Shown here: one piece after another, positions 44,449-52,581 of the stretch | Position numbering within the stretch: position 1 is the first letter of the stretch | Layout: each line of letters opens with the position of its first letter | Assembly: GCF_001715295.1 (NCBI RefSeq) | Contig: NZ_MDKB01000003.1 | Location: forward strand, 823,954-887,953 | DNA length: 64,000 bases | Reading direction: 5' to 3' | From: Streptomyces griseus | Lineage (GTDB): Bacteria; Actinomycetota; Actinomycetes; Streptomycetales; Streptomycetaceae | Position numbers and translations under genes: made by a program | Notes under the pieces: generated by a model | Told to the model about the DNA's origin: nothing | Database searches by the model: none | What the model saw: only the letters and a program-made list of their open reading frames with translations

Positions 44449-47025
44449 GTGCCTGGTACGAATCTGACCCGCGAAGAGGCACAGGAGCGGGCGCGCCTGC
44501 TGACCGTGGACGCGTACGAGATCGATCTCGACCTCTCCGGGGCGCAGGAGGGTGGCACCTACCGGTCCGTCACCACGGTGCGCTTCGACTCCGCCGAAGC
44601 CGGTGCGGAGACCTTCATCGACCTGGTCGCCCCCGCCGTGCACGCCGTCGTGCTGAACGGCAAGGACCTGGACGTCGCCGCCGTCTTCCGGGACTCCCGT
44701 ATCACGCTGGAGCACCTCCAGGCCGGTGCCAACGAGCTCAAGGTCGTCGCCGACTGCTCGTACACGAACACCGGCGAGGGCCTGCACCGCTTCGTCGACC
44801 CGGTCGACGAGCAGGCCTACCTCTACACCCAGTTCGAGGTGCCGGACGCGCGGCGCGTGTTCGCGAGCTTCGAGCAGCCCGACCTGAAGGCGACCTTCCG
44901 GTTCACCGTGAAGGCACCGTCCGGCTGGACCGTGATCTCCAACTCGCCGACGCCCGAACCATCGGGCGACGTCTGGTCCTTCGAGCCGACGCCGCGCATC
45001 TCCACGTACATCACGGCCCTGATCGCCGGGCCGTACCACGCGGTGCACAGCAGTTACGAGAAGGACGGCCGGTCCGTGCCGCTCGGCATCTACTGCCGCC
45101 CCTCGCTCGCCGAGTACCTCGACGCCGAGGAGATCTTCGCGGTCACGCGGCAGGGCTTCGACTGGTTCCAGGAGAAGTTCGACTACGCGTACCCGTTCGC
45201 CAAGTACGACCAGCTCTTCGTCCCGGAGTTCAACGCGGGCGCGATGGAGAACGCCGGCGCGGTCACCATCCGCGACCAGTACGTGTTCCGCTCGAAGGTC
45301 ACGGACGCCGCGTACGAGACGCGCGCGGAGACGATCCTCCACGAGCTGGCCCACATGTGGTTCGGCGACCTGGTCACCATGGAGTGGTGGAACGACCTCT
45401 GGCTGAACGAGTCGTTCGCCACCTACACCTCGATCGCCTGCCAGGCGGACGCCGAGGGCTCGAAGTGGCCGCACTCCTGGACCACGTTCGCCAACTCCAT
45501 GAAGACCTGGGCCTACCGCCAGGACCAGCTGCCGTCCACGCACCCGATCATGGCGGACATCCAGGACCTCGACGACGTCCTGGTGAACTTCGACGGGATC
45601 ACCTACGCCAAGGGCGCCTCGGTCCTGAAGCAGCTCGTGGCGTACGTCGGCAAGGACGCGTTCTTCCAGGGCGTGCAGGCGTACTTCAAGGCGCACGCCT
45701 TCGGCAACACGCGTCTGTCCGACCTGCTGGGCGCCCTGGAGGAGACCTCCGGCCGCGACCTGAAGGCCTGGTCGAAGGCGTGGCTGGAGACGGCCGGCAT
45801 CAACATCCTGCGCCCGGAGATCGAGACCGACGGCAACGGTCACGTCAGCTCGTTCACCGTCCTGCAGGAGGCCCCGGCGCTGCCCGCCGGCGCGAAGGGC
45901 GAGCCCACCTTGCGTCCGCACCGGATCGCCATCGGCTGCTACGACCTCGACGCCGCGGGGAAGCTGGTCCGCACGGACCGGATCGAGCTGGACGTGGACG
46001 GCGAGCGCACCACGGTGCCGTTCCCGTCGGGCACGGCACGCCCCGCGGTCGTCCTGCTCAACGACGACGACCTGTCGTACGCCAAGGTCCGCCTCGACGA
46101 GGAGTCGCTGCGGGTCGTCACCGCGCACCTGGGCGACTTCGCCGAGTCCCTGCCCCGCGCGCTGAGCTGGGCCTCCGCCTGGGACATGACGCGCGACGGC
46201 GAGATGGCGACGCGCGACTACCTGGCGCTGGTCCTCTCCGGGATCGGCAAGGAGTCCGACATCGGGGTCGTCCAGTCGCTGCACCGCCAGGTGAAGCTGG
46301 CACTGGACCTGTACGCGGCGCCCGAGTGGCGCGAGGCGGGTCTGTCGCAGTGGACCGAGGCCACGCTGGCGCACCTGCGCGCGGCGGAGCCGGGCAGCGA
46401 CCACCAGCTGGCGTGGGCCCGTGCCTTCGCCGCGACGGCCCGTAGCCCCCTCCACCTGGACCTGCTGCAGGCGCTGCTGGACGGCACCCAGGAGATCGAG
46501 GGCCTGGCCGTGGACACGGAGCTGCGCTGGGCGTTCGTGCAGCGGCTGGCCGCGGCCGGTCTGCTCGACGAGGAGGAGATCACCGCCGAGTACGAGCGGG
46601 ACAGGACGGCGGCGGGGGAGCGCCACGCGGCGTCCGCGCGCGCGGCGCAGCCGACCGAGGCGGCGAAGGCCGAGGCCTGGGCGTCGGTCGTCGAGTCCGA
46701 CAAGCTGCCGAACTCCCTCCAGGAGGCGGTGATCGGCGGCTTCGTGCAGACGGAGCAGCGTGAGCTGCTGGCCCCGTACACGGAGAAGTACTTCGCGGCG
46801 GTGAAGGACGTCTGGGACGCACGCAGTCACGAGATGGCCCAGCAGATCGCGGTCGGCCTGTACCCGGCCCTCCAGGTCTCCCAGGAGACTCTGGACGCCA
46901 CGGACGCCTGGCTGGAGTCGGCGCGGCCGAGCGCCGCGCTGCGGCGGCTGATGTCGGAGTCCCGTGCGGGTGTGGAGCGCGCGCTGCGGGCCCAGGCCGC
47001 GGACGCGGCGGCGGCCACCGCCTGA
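44449..47025 (+). CDS. pepN: Aminopeptidase N, M1 family, copy 2
   Basis: 858 residues from the GTG at 44449, with AAGGAG 8 bp upstream (VPGTNLTREEAQERARLLTV). GAMENAG is near residue 264, zinc ligands are HELAH (near 298) and Glu of LWLNESFATY, and FDGITYAKGASVLKQL is identical to copy 1. It matches the usual single PepN of Streptomyces well. The C-terminus is Ala-rich. The main difference from copy 1 lies in the C-terminal helical domain. Two M1 paralogues this close suggest an old duplication with gene insertion between them. Confidence 0.96.
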   Translation: MPGTNLTREEAQERARLLTVDAYEIDLDLSGAQEGGTYRSVTTVRFDSAEAGAETFIDLVAPAVHAVVLNGKDLDVAAVFRDSRITLEHLQAGANELKVVADCSYTNTGEGLHRFVDPVDEQAYLYTQFEVPDARRVFASFEQPDLKATFRFTVKAPSGWTVISNSPTPEPSGDVWSFEPTPRISTYITALIAGPYHAVHSSYEKDGRSVPLGIYCRPSLAEYLDAEEIFAVTRQGFDWFQEKFDYAYPFAKYDQLFVPEFNAGAMENAGAVTIRDQYVFRSKVTDAAYETRAETILHELAHMWFGDLVTMEWWNDLWLNESFATYTSIACQADAEGSKWPHSWTTFANSMKTWAYRQDQLPSTHPIMADIQDLDDVLVNFDGITYAKGASVLKQLVAYVGKDAFFQGVQAYFKAHAFGNTRLSDLLGALEETSGRDLKAWSKAWLETAGINILRPEIETDGNGHVSSFTVLQEAPALPAGAKGEPTLRPHRIAIGCYDLDAAGKLVRTDRIELDVDGERTTVPFPSGTARPAVVLLNDDDLSYAKVRLDEESLRVVTAHLGDFAESLPRALSWASAWDMTRDGEMATRDYLALVLSGIGKESDIGVVQSLHRQVKLALDLYAAPEWREAGLSQWTEATLAHLRAAEPGSDHQLAWARAFAATARSPLHLDLLQALLDGTQEIEGLAVDTELRWAFVQRLAAAGLLDEEEITAEYERDRTAAGERHAASARAAQPTEAAKAEAWASVVESDKLPNSLQEAVIGGFVQTEQRELLAPYTEKYFAAVKDVWDARSHEMAQQIAVGLYPALQVSQETLDATDAWLESARPSAALRRLMSESRAGVERALRAQAADAAAATA

Positions 47026-47148
47026 CCGGAGTGGGAACCGCCCGGCGGGCAGGCGCGCTGCGCAGCCGTCCGCCGGGCGGGAGCGGTGGGTCAGAGCCTG
47101 GCGGACGACCTCCGGTCGAAGAGCGGACGCGGTCCGGTGCGTGCGATT

Positions 47149-47187
47149 CCGGAAAGCCCTCGTAGCGGAGCTACGTGGGCGTTCCGG
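47149..47187. other. Structured hairpin downstream of pepN copy 2 / alc
   Basis: CCGGAA (47149-47154) pairs with TTCCGG (47182-47187), AGCCC with GGGC, and GTAGC with GCTAC, with small internal loops and a GGA end loop. It lies in the 223-bp space between the convergent pepN and allantoicase genes and may terminate both. The rest of the space shows no gene. Confidence 0.5.
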
Positions 47188-47248
47188 CAACGCGGGAAGC
47201 GTGCGTGCCGGGGCGTGGCCGCTCGACCGGGGGTCACCCGACGGACTC

Positions 47249-48397
47249 TCAGGTGGCCGATCGCTCGTAGCGGCCGGTCAGTTCGGCGGTTCCGGCCTCG
47301 GTCAGGCACCCGTGCAGGCGCATGCGGGCCACTCCGCCGTCGGGGAAGGCGTCCAGGCGTACGTGGGTGACCACGGCCTCGGCGTCGAGGACGAAGCGGT
47401 GGAGGGTGTCGGGCTGGAGCCGGGTGCGGGGGATGATCTCGAACCATTCCCCGGTGCCGCCGTCGCGGCCGTGGAGGCTGATCCAGCCCGCCGCGTTGCC
47501 CTTGAGGTAGGCGGTGTCGATCTCGACGGCGCGTACCGCGCCCTGGGCGGGCAGGCGGAAGCGGACCCAGTCGTGGGTGCCGCGGACCCGGCGGCGGCGG
47601 TTCTCCCAGCCGTCGTCCATCGTGCGGGACGTCCCGGGCAGGATGATCTGGGCCGGTGAGGAGTAGAAGCGGTCCGAGGCGTCCTCGTACACGCCGCCGT
47701 TCAGGATCGAGATCAGGTCGACCGTGCCCAGGGCCGCGAGCCAGGCCGGGTCGGGGACGACCTCGCCGTGGACGCGGAGGCGGGCGATGCCTCCGTCGGG
47801 GTGCTGGCAGAGGCGGACGTGGGTGTACCGGCGTTCGCCCGGGATCTCGAAGGCGTTGGCCGCGTGGCCGCGTACGGGGGTCGGGGGGAGGAGCTCCTCC
47901 CACGTCACGTCGTCGGCGAGGAGGTCCTCGGGGGCCGGGGCGCCGTCGACCGCGGTCGCCTGGACGGAGACGCGCTGGGGGTAGTTGCCCCGGAAGTGCG
48001 CGGTGTCGACGACGACGCCCCGGATGACGCCGGGAGCGCCGAGGCGCACGATCGCCCAGTCGTGGTCGTCGGGGGCGGGGAAGGGGTGGGCGCCGTCGGT
48101 ACCGCGGCGGCGGCGGGTCTCCCAGCCGTCCATGATCTTGCCCTTGTGGCCGAAGCGCTCGGGGTCGAAGACGGCGGGCTCGGGGATCAGGAGGTTCTCG
48201 CGCTCGGCGAAGAACTCGTCGTTGGCGGCGATCACCCCGGCGCCGAGCCGACGGTCGGCGAGGTCGACGAGGCCGGTGAAGTCCGGACCGGTGGCGGTGC
48301 GGTAGTCGGCGTAGGGGTCGCCGCCGCCGTAGGGGGCCGCGTCATGGGCGTGGGGGTCGGAGTCCTGGTAGGTGGTCCCGCTCGCGTCGGTGGTCAT
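47249..48397 (-). CDS. alc: Allantoicase
   Basis: Hydrolyses allantoate to ureidoglycolate and urea in purine breakdown. 382 residues. The two tandem allantoicase repeats are clear: IMDGWETRRRRGTDG with DHDWAIVRLGAPG, and TMDDGWENRRRRVRG with THDWVRFRLPAQG. ESxE-like zinc/metal residues are in each jelly roll. The N-terminal 30 residues (DSDPHAHDAAPYGGGDPYAD) are variable. No allantoinase, uricase or ureidoglycolate gene is adjacent, so the rest of the pathway must be elsewhere. A LysR gene lies 69 bp upstream in the same direction. Confidence 0.92.
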   Translation of the reverse strand: MTTDASGTTYQDSDPHAHDAAPYGGGDPYADYRTATGPDFTGLVDLADRRLGAGVIAANDEFFAERENLLIPEPAVFDPERFGHKGKIMDGWETRRRRGTDGAHPFPAPDDHDWAIVRLGAPGVIRGVVVDTAHFRGNYPQRVSVQATAVDGAPAPEDLLADDVTWEELLPPTPVRGHAANAFEIPGERRYTHVRLCQHPDGGIARLRVHGEVVPDPAWLAALGTVDLISILNGGVYEDASDRFYSSPAQIILPGTSRTMDDGWENRRRRVRGTHDWVRFRLPAQGAVRAVEIDTAYLKGNAAGWISLHGRDGGTGEWFEIIPRTRLQPDTLHRFVLDAEAVVTHVRLDAFPDGGVARMRLHGCLTEAGTAELTGRYERSAT

Positions 48398-48466
48398 GGG
48401 ACGACTGTCGCCCCCCGGGAACCGTCAGGTCCATCGAAAGTTTCCGCACAGTTCTTTCAGCAGCGC

Positions 48467-49387
48467 TTAACGGTCACGCATGCCGTCCGCCGCCTCCCGC
48501 AGCGCCTCCAGCACCCGGGCCACCCCGGGATTCCGCTCGGCTCCCCGCCGCACCGCGGCCACCACATGGCGCCGCGGCCGGTCGGCGTCCAGGACCCGCA
48601 TGACGACGCCCGGCCGCTGCCGTTCGGGGCCGGACGCCATCCGGGGGATCAGCGCCACACCCATGTCCGCCTCGACCATGGCGAGGATGGCGGTCCAGCC
48701 GGAGGCGCTGTGGGCCTGCTCGGGCACGAAACCGGCGGTCTCGCAGGCGGCCGTCGTGATCTGCGACCACGGCCCCGAGCCGCCGAAGATCCAGGGCTCA
48801 CGGGCCAGGTCGGCCAGGCGCAGGCCAGGGGTCCGGGCGAGGGGATGGCCCACGGGCAGGGCCACGTCCAGCGGGTCTGCGAGCAGCGGCGTGAGGGTGA
48901 AACGGGGGTCGCGCGCCGTCGGGGCGTGGGCCGCCAGGGAGAGCGCGAGGTCCACGTCACCGGCCGAGAGCAGCTCGTACACCTGGGCGGCCTCCGCCTC
49001 CCGTACGCGTACGCCGGGGCCCGGCCGGTCCTTCGACCGCAGCAGCCGCACCGCCGGTACGACGAGGGACGGGACAGCCGTGGAGAAGGCACCGACCCGC
49101 ACCTGCCCGGCCTCGCCGCGCAGATAGCCGGTCAGCTCGGCGTCGGCCTCTTCCAGCTGCGCGAAGACCGCCTCCGCGTGGCCCAGCACGAGGTGCGCCG
49201 CGTCGGTAAGCCGTACCCGGCGGCCCGTGGCCTCCAGGAGCGGCACCCCGAGCTGCTTCGCGAGGCTGGTGAGCTGCTGGGAGACGGCCGACGGGGTCAT
49301 CGAAAGGACCTCGGCCGTGGCGGTGACCGTGCCCCGGTCGCGCAGGGTGCGCAGGACGCGGAGCTTCTTGACGTCCCACTCGGTCAT
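48467..49387 (-). CDS. LysR-family transcriptional regulator
   Basis: 306 residues from ATG 49387 (MTEWDVKKLRVLRTL). A start at 49414 is possible. The N-terminal winged helix is TVTATAEVLSMTPSAVSQQLTSL. The effector domain runs from residue ~90 (VRVGAFSTAVPSLVVP) with GDVDLALSL and VEADMGVALIPRM. It is the upstream neighbour of the allantoicase gene, so control of purine use is possible, but LysR regulators usually act on divergent genes and none is adjacent. Confidence 0.88.
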   Translation of the reverse strand: MTEWDVKKLRVLRTLRDRGTVTATAEVLSMTPSAVSQQLTSLAKQLGVPLLEATGRRVRLTDAAHLVLGHAEAVFAQLEEADAELTGYLRGEAGQVRVGAFSTAVPSLVVPAVRLLRSKDRPGPGVRVREAEAAQVYELLSAGDVDLALSLAAHAPTARDPRFTLTPLLADPLDVALPVGHPLARTPGLRLADLAREPWIFGGSGPWSQITTAACETAGFVPEQAHSASGWTAILAMVEADMGVALIPRMASGPERQRPGVVMRVLDADRPRRHVVAAVRRGAERNPGVARVLEALREAADGMRDR

Positions 49388-49468
49388 GTCCGGAACCCAC
49401 CCGCTCCCGGACATGCGGGGGCGCCGCGCGGTACGGGGTACCGGCGGCGCACGGAACGGCCCGAGGGC

Positions 49469-49699
49469 CTAGACCCGCTTCTCCGACCGGTCGAGGACCA
49501 TGACGAGGCCCGCGATGACCAGGAACAGGACGAGGGGAGCCGCGACGTACAGGCCGAGCGTCTCCATCACGCTCAGGCCCTGGCCCGGGTCGTCACCGGC
49601 GTCACGGGTCAGCGCGAGCGCGGGGGACGACATGAGCAGCATCATCAGCGTCGTACCGGCCGCGACGGCACCGGCGCGCATAGCGTTCTTCTTGTCCAC
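49469..49699 (-). CDS. Small membrane protein of unknown function
   Basis: 76 residues from the GTG at 49699 (VDKKNAMRAGAVAAGTTLMM). It has two hydrophobic segments: an N-terminal one resembling a signal (GAVAAGTTLMMLLMSSPALA, possible cleavage after ALALT) and a C-terminal one (LYVAAPLVLFLVIAGLVMV), ending in DRSEKRV. There is no ribosome-binding site. TACGTT (49711-49706) ends 6 bp before the GTG, so a leaderless transcript is likely. It lies 20 bp after the malQ stop. I recall similar small proteins near malQ in other Streptomyces. Function unknown. Confidence 0.75.
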   Translation of the reverse strand: MDKKNAMRAGAVAAGTTLMMLLMSSPALALTRDAGDDPGQGLSVMETLGLYVAAPLVLFLVIAGLVMVLDRSEKRV

Positions 49700-49719
49700 G
49701 GTGCAAACGTAGCGAACGC

Positions 49720-51867
49720 CTAGGAGGGCCGCGCGTCCGGGGGTGCCGTACGGGACCGCCGGGGCCGCAGGACGTCCATCAGCCGGTGCAGCCTGGGTGA
49801 CGCGGCGATCTCCTCCAGGGTGACGGGATGGCCCTGCGCGTCGGCGACGGGCAGGCGCCAGTTGGGGTACTGGTCCCAGGTGCCCGGGAGGTTCTGCGGG
49901 CGGCGGTCGCCCACGGTGTCCGGGAGCCAGACGCCTACCATCCGGGCCGGGGTGCGCAGCAGGAAGCGGTGGACGGCCCGGACGGCCGCCTCCTCGTCGC
50001 CCCCGCCCTCCGGCAGCATCCGCAGCCGGGCCAGGCAGGCCAGCCACTCGGCGGTGCCGGCGGCGTCCTCGGCCAGCTCCTGTTCCAGGGGGCGGGTGAG
50101 CAGCCCGAGGCGGTGGCGGAGCGTCACGTGGTCGCCCGTCAGCCGGGCGGCGGTGGACGGCAGGTCGTGGGTGGTCGCCGTGGCCACGCAGTCCCGGCGC
50201 CACTCCTCCGGGGCCAGAGGCCTCCCGGTGCCGCCCCAGTCGCGCTCGAACCAGAGCACGGAGGTGCCGAGCACCCCGCGCCGGGCGAGCCTCTCGCGCA
50301 CTCCGGGCTCGACCGTGCCGAGGTCTTCGCCCACGACGACGGCGCCGGCACGGTACGCCTCCAGGACGAGGACGGCGAGCATCGCCTCGGCGTCCTGCGC
50401 GACGTAGGCCCCTTCGGTGGGCGGGCGGCCCTCGGGGATCCACCAGAGCCGGAAGAGGCCCATGACGTGGTCGATGCGCAAGGCGCCGGCGTGGGCGAGG
50501 AGGCCGCGCAGCAGGTCGCGGTAGGGGGCGTAGCCCGAGGCGGCCAGTGCGTCGGGGCGCCAGGGGGGCAGCCCCCAGTCCTGGCCGAGCGCGTTGAAGG
50601 CGTCCGGGGGCGCGCCGACGGACATGCCCCGCGCGAAGGCGTCCTGCTGCGCCCAGGTGTCGGCGCCGTCGGGATGGACCCCGACGGCCAGGTCGTGGAC
50701 GAGGCCGACGGCCATCCCCGCGTCCCGGGCGGCGCTCTGGGCTGCGGCGAGCTGGGTGTCCGTCAGCCAGGCCAGCCGGCAGTGGAAGTCGACCCGGTCC
50801 AGGAGTTCGGTGCGGGCGCGCGTGCTCTGCGGGGAGCGCGGGTCACGCAGGGCGGCCGGCCAGTCGCGCCACCGGGGGCCGTGCACCTCGGCCAGCGCGC
50901 ACCACAGCGCGTGGTCCTCCAGGGCCTGTCCCTGCTCGGCGAGGAAGTCGCAGTACGCGGCGCGGCGGCCGGGCGTCAGGGGGACCTGGTGAATCAGTTC
51001 GAGGGCCTGCTTCTTCAGCTCCCAGACGGCGTCCCGGTCGATCAGGGCGCCCTTGTTCAGCACGGCCTCGCGTAACGCCGCGGCGTCCTGGCGCAGGTCG
51101 TCCAGTACCGCCCGGCCCGGGTCACCGACGTGCCCGTACTCGGGGATCGACTCGATGTGCAGGTGGACGGGGTCGGGGAAGCGCCGGGACGAGGGCCGGT
51201 ACGGGGAGGGATCGGTGGGCGTGCCGGGTACGGCGGCGTGCAGCGGGTTGACCTGGACGAATCCGGCCCCCAGGGTGCGCCCCGACCAGGCGGCGAGATC
51301 GGCCAGGTCACCGAGGTCGCCCATGCCCCAGGAGCGGGTGGAGAGCAGCGAGTACAGCTGGACGAGGAATCCGTGCGTGCGGGCCGGGGGCCGGGGTACG
51401 CGGTCCGGGGCGACGACGAGTGTGGCGGTGGCGTAGCGGTGGTCGGGCGTACGGACGGTCAGCCGGTGGACGCCCAGGGGCGGCTCGGTCCACCAGGCGG
51501 GCGTACGCCCGGCGGAAGGCGCCGGGGCGGGTCCGGGCACGCGCATCCGCATCCGCGGGGGCGGTGGCGCGCAGGTGCTCCCCGGCTCCGGCTCCACCGT
51601 GAGAACCGCGCCGGGCGGCAGCGCGGCCAGAGCCGGCGGCAGCGGCTCACCCGACCAGACCACCACCGTGGGCGGGAGCAGCCGGGAGGCCGCTGCCGAC
51701 TCGGCCGCGGCGAGGGATCTCCGTACGTCCACGGGGGTGGCGGCGTCGACGCCCAGGGCGGCGAGCACGGCTGTGACCGTGTCGTCGGGGACGGAGACCG
51801 TGACCTCCGGGGACGGGGAGAAGGAGGTGGCGACGCCGTGCAGTGCGGCGAGCCGGGACAAGCCCAT
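49720..51867 (-). CDS. malQ: 4-alpha-glucanotransferase (amylomaltase, GH77)
   Basis: Transfers alpha-1,4-glucan segments in maltodextrin and glycogen use. 715 residues. The first ~160 residues are the actinobacterial N-terminal domain with beta-sandwich stretches. Catalytic residues: nucleophile Asp in LRIDHVMGLFRLWW, acid/base Glu in VVVGEDLGTVEP, and Asp of THDLPST. GDLGDLADLA is the start of the barrel. ATG 51867 has AGGAGTC upstream, inside the end of the preceding 104-codon frame; its stop codon ends one base before the malQ ATG. Confidence 0.95.
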   Translation of the reverse strand: MGLSRLAALHGVATSFSPSPEVTVSVPDDTVTAVLAALGVDAATPVDVRRSLAAAESAAASRLLPPTVVVWSGEPLPPALAALPPGAVLTVEPEPGSTCAPPPPRMRMRVPGPAPAPSAGRTPAWWTEPPLGVHRLTVRTPDHRYATATLVVAPDRVPRPPARTHGFLVQLYSLLSTRSWGMGDLGDLADLAAWSGRTLGAGFVQVNPLHAAVPGTPTDPSPYRPSSRRFPDPVHLHIESIPEYGHVGDPGRAVLDDLRQDAAALREAVLNKGALIDRDAVWELKKQALELIHQVPLTPGRRAAYCDFLAEQGQALEDHALWCALAEVHGPRWRDWPAALRDPRSPQSTRARTELLDRVDFHCRLAWLTDTQLAAAQSAARDAGMAVGLVHDLAVGVHPDGADTWAQQDAFARGMSVGAPPDAFNALGQDWGLPPWRPDALAASGYAPYRDLLRGLLAHAGALRIDHVMGLFRLWWIPEGRPPTEGAYVAQDAEAMLAVLVLEAYRAGAVVVGEDLGTVEPGVRERLARRGVLGTSVLWFERDWGGTGRPLAPEEWRRDCVATATTHDLPSTAARLTGDHVTLRHRLGLLTRPLEQELAEDAAGTAEWLACLARLRMLPEGGGDEEAAVRAVHRFLLRTPARMVGVWLPDTVGDRRPQNLPGTWDQYPNWRLPVADAQGHPVTLEEIAASPRLHRLMDVLRPRRSRTAPPDARPS

Positions 51868-52182
51868 TCAGACTCCTGGGGACTCCATGCCCCCTGCGGT
51901 GCCGGGTGCTGTCGGCTCGCTGGTGAGTGGGGCGACGGCGGCGAGCGGGGGCTCGCTCGTGAGGGGGGTGGCGTCGGCGAGCGGGGGCTCACTGGTCAGC
52001 GGGGCGGCGTCGGCGACGGCGGCTTCACCCGCCTGGGGGGACACCTCGGCGAGCGGGAGCTCGCTGATCATCCACGGCGCGGCGGCGGTCGGGAGCGGAT
52101 CACCCTCGGGCGCGGCCGGGCCTGTGGGGTTCGGTACCTGTTTGGAGAGGGCGGAGAGCAGAAGTTGTGCGGAAGCGGGCAC
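51868..52182 (-). CDS. Small repeat-containing protein upstream of malQ
   Basis: 104 residues from the GTG at 52182, which has a very good ribosome-binding site (AGGAGG, 5 bp spacing). The N-terminus VPASAQLLLSALSKQVPNPT may be an amphipathic helix. The C-terminal half is a 12-residue repeat: PLTSEPPLAD-AT, PLTSEPPLAA-VA, PLTSEPTAP, encoded by 36-bp direct repeats. Its stop codon is immediately followed by the malQ ATG, so malQ translation is probably coupled to it. I do not recognise it. It may be a leader peptide or a real protein of repeat type. Confidence 0.6.
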   Translation of the reverse strand: MPASAQLLLSALSKQVPNPTGPAAPEGDPLPTAAAPWMISELPLAEVSPQAGEAAVADAAPLTSEPPLADATPLTSEPPLAAVAPLTSEPTAPGTAGGMESPGV

Positions 52183-52581
52183 GGTGGCCTCCTGGCCGTG
52201 GACAACAGGACACAGCAGGCCTACCCATCTGACGCGGGGGCAGGCGTGGACGTGACATACGCGTTATGACAACGAGCCCAACGTGCCGTAGGTCACATTC
52301 CGTTCCCCCGTACGCCCACTATGGGTGCTTTTCAGCCATTCGGCGACTCCCCCGGAGGTGACTTCCCCTATCCTGCGACGGATCGGAGAAAATCCCACCA
52401 TAACGGTCACATGCGTTGACACCCTCACGCGCGGGTGGTGGGGTCGGATGCCATCGGCAGGACGAGGCGCACGCGGGCCCCTCGCCCGCGCGGGCCCCTC
52501 GGGCGCACCCGTCGGCGGCCCGTGCGCACCGGATCCGCTCCGGACGAGGGGTCCCCAGGACGAGGACGAGGGAGAATCGGC
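52183..52581. other. Divergent control region between the malQ unit and the GH84 gene
   Basis: 399 bp with an AT-richer island at about 52,255-52,420. On the plus strand TTGACA (52415-52420) is a good -35 for the GH84 gene, but no matching -10 is clear. The only coding candidate is the 48-codon frame listed separately. Confidence 0.5.
52264..52410 (-). CDS. Possible 48-residue small ORF upstream of malQ operon
   Basis: Open frame from GTG 52410 (or ATG 52401) to TAA 52264. It encodes VTVMVGFSPIRRRIGEV and then GVAEWLKSTHSGRTGERN. The region is much less GC-rich than its neighbours and lies upstream of the 104-codon repeat gene on the same strand. There is no clear ribosome-binding site. The segment that spells GVAEWLK also resembles the D-arm start of a class II tRNA. 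It may be a small protein, a leader or nothing. Confidence 0.25.
   Translation of the reverse strand: MTVMVGFSPIRRRIGEVTSGGVAEWLKSTHSGRTGERNVTYGTLGSLS

Noticed and set aside
52325..52350. A functional class II tRNA on the minus strand.
   Set aside because: Only the D-arm-like start matches; the anticodon arm, T arm and acceptor mate are absent.
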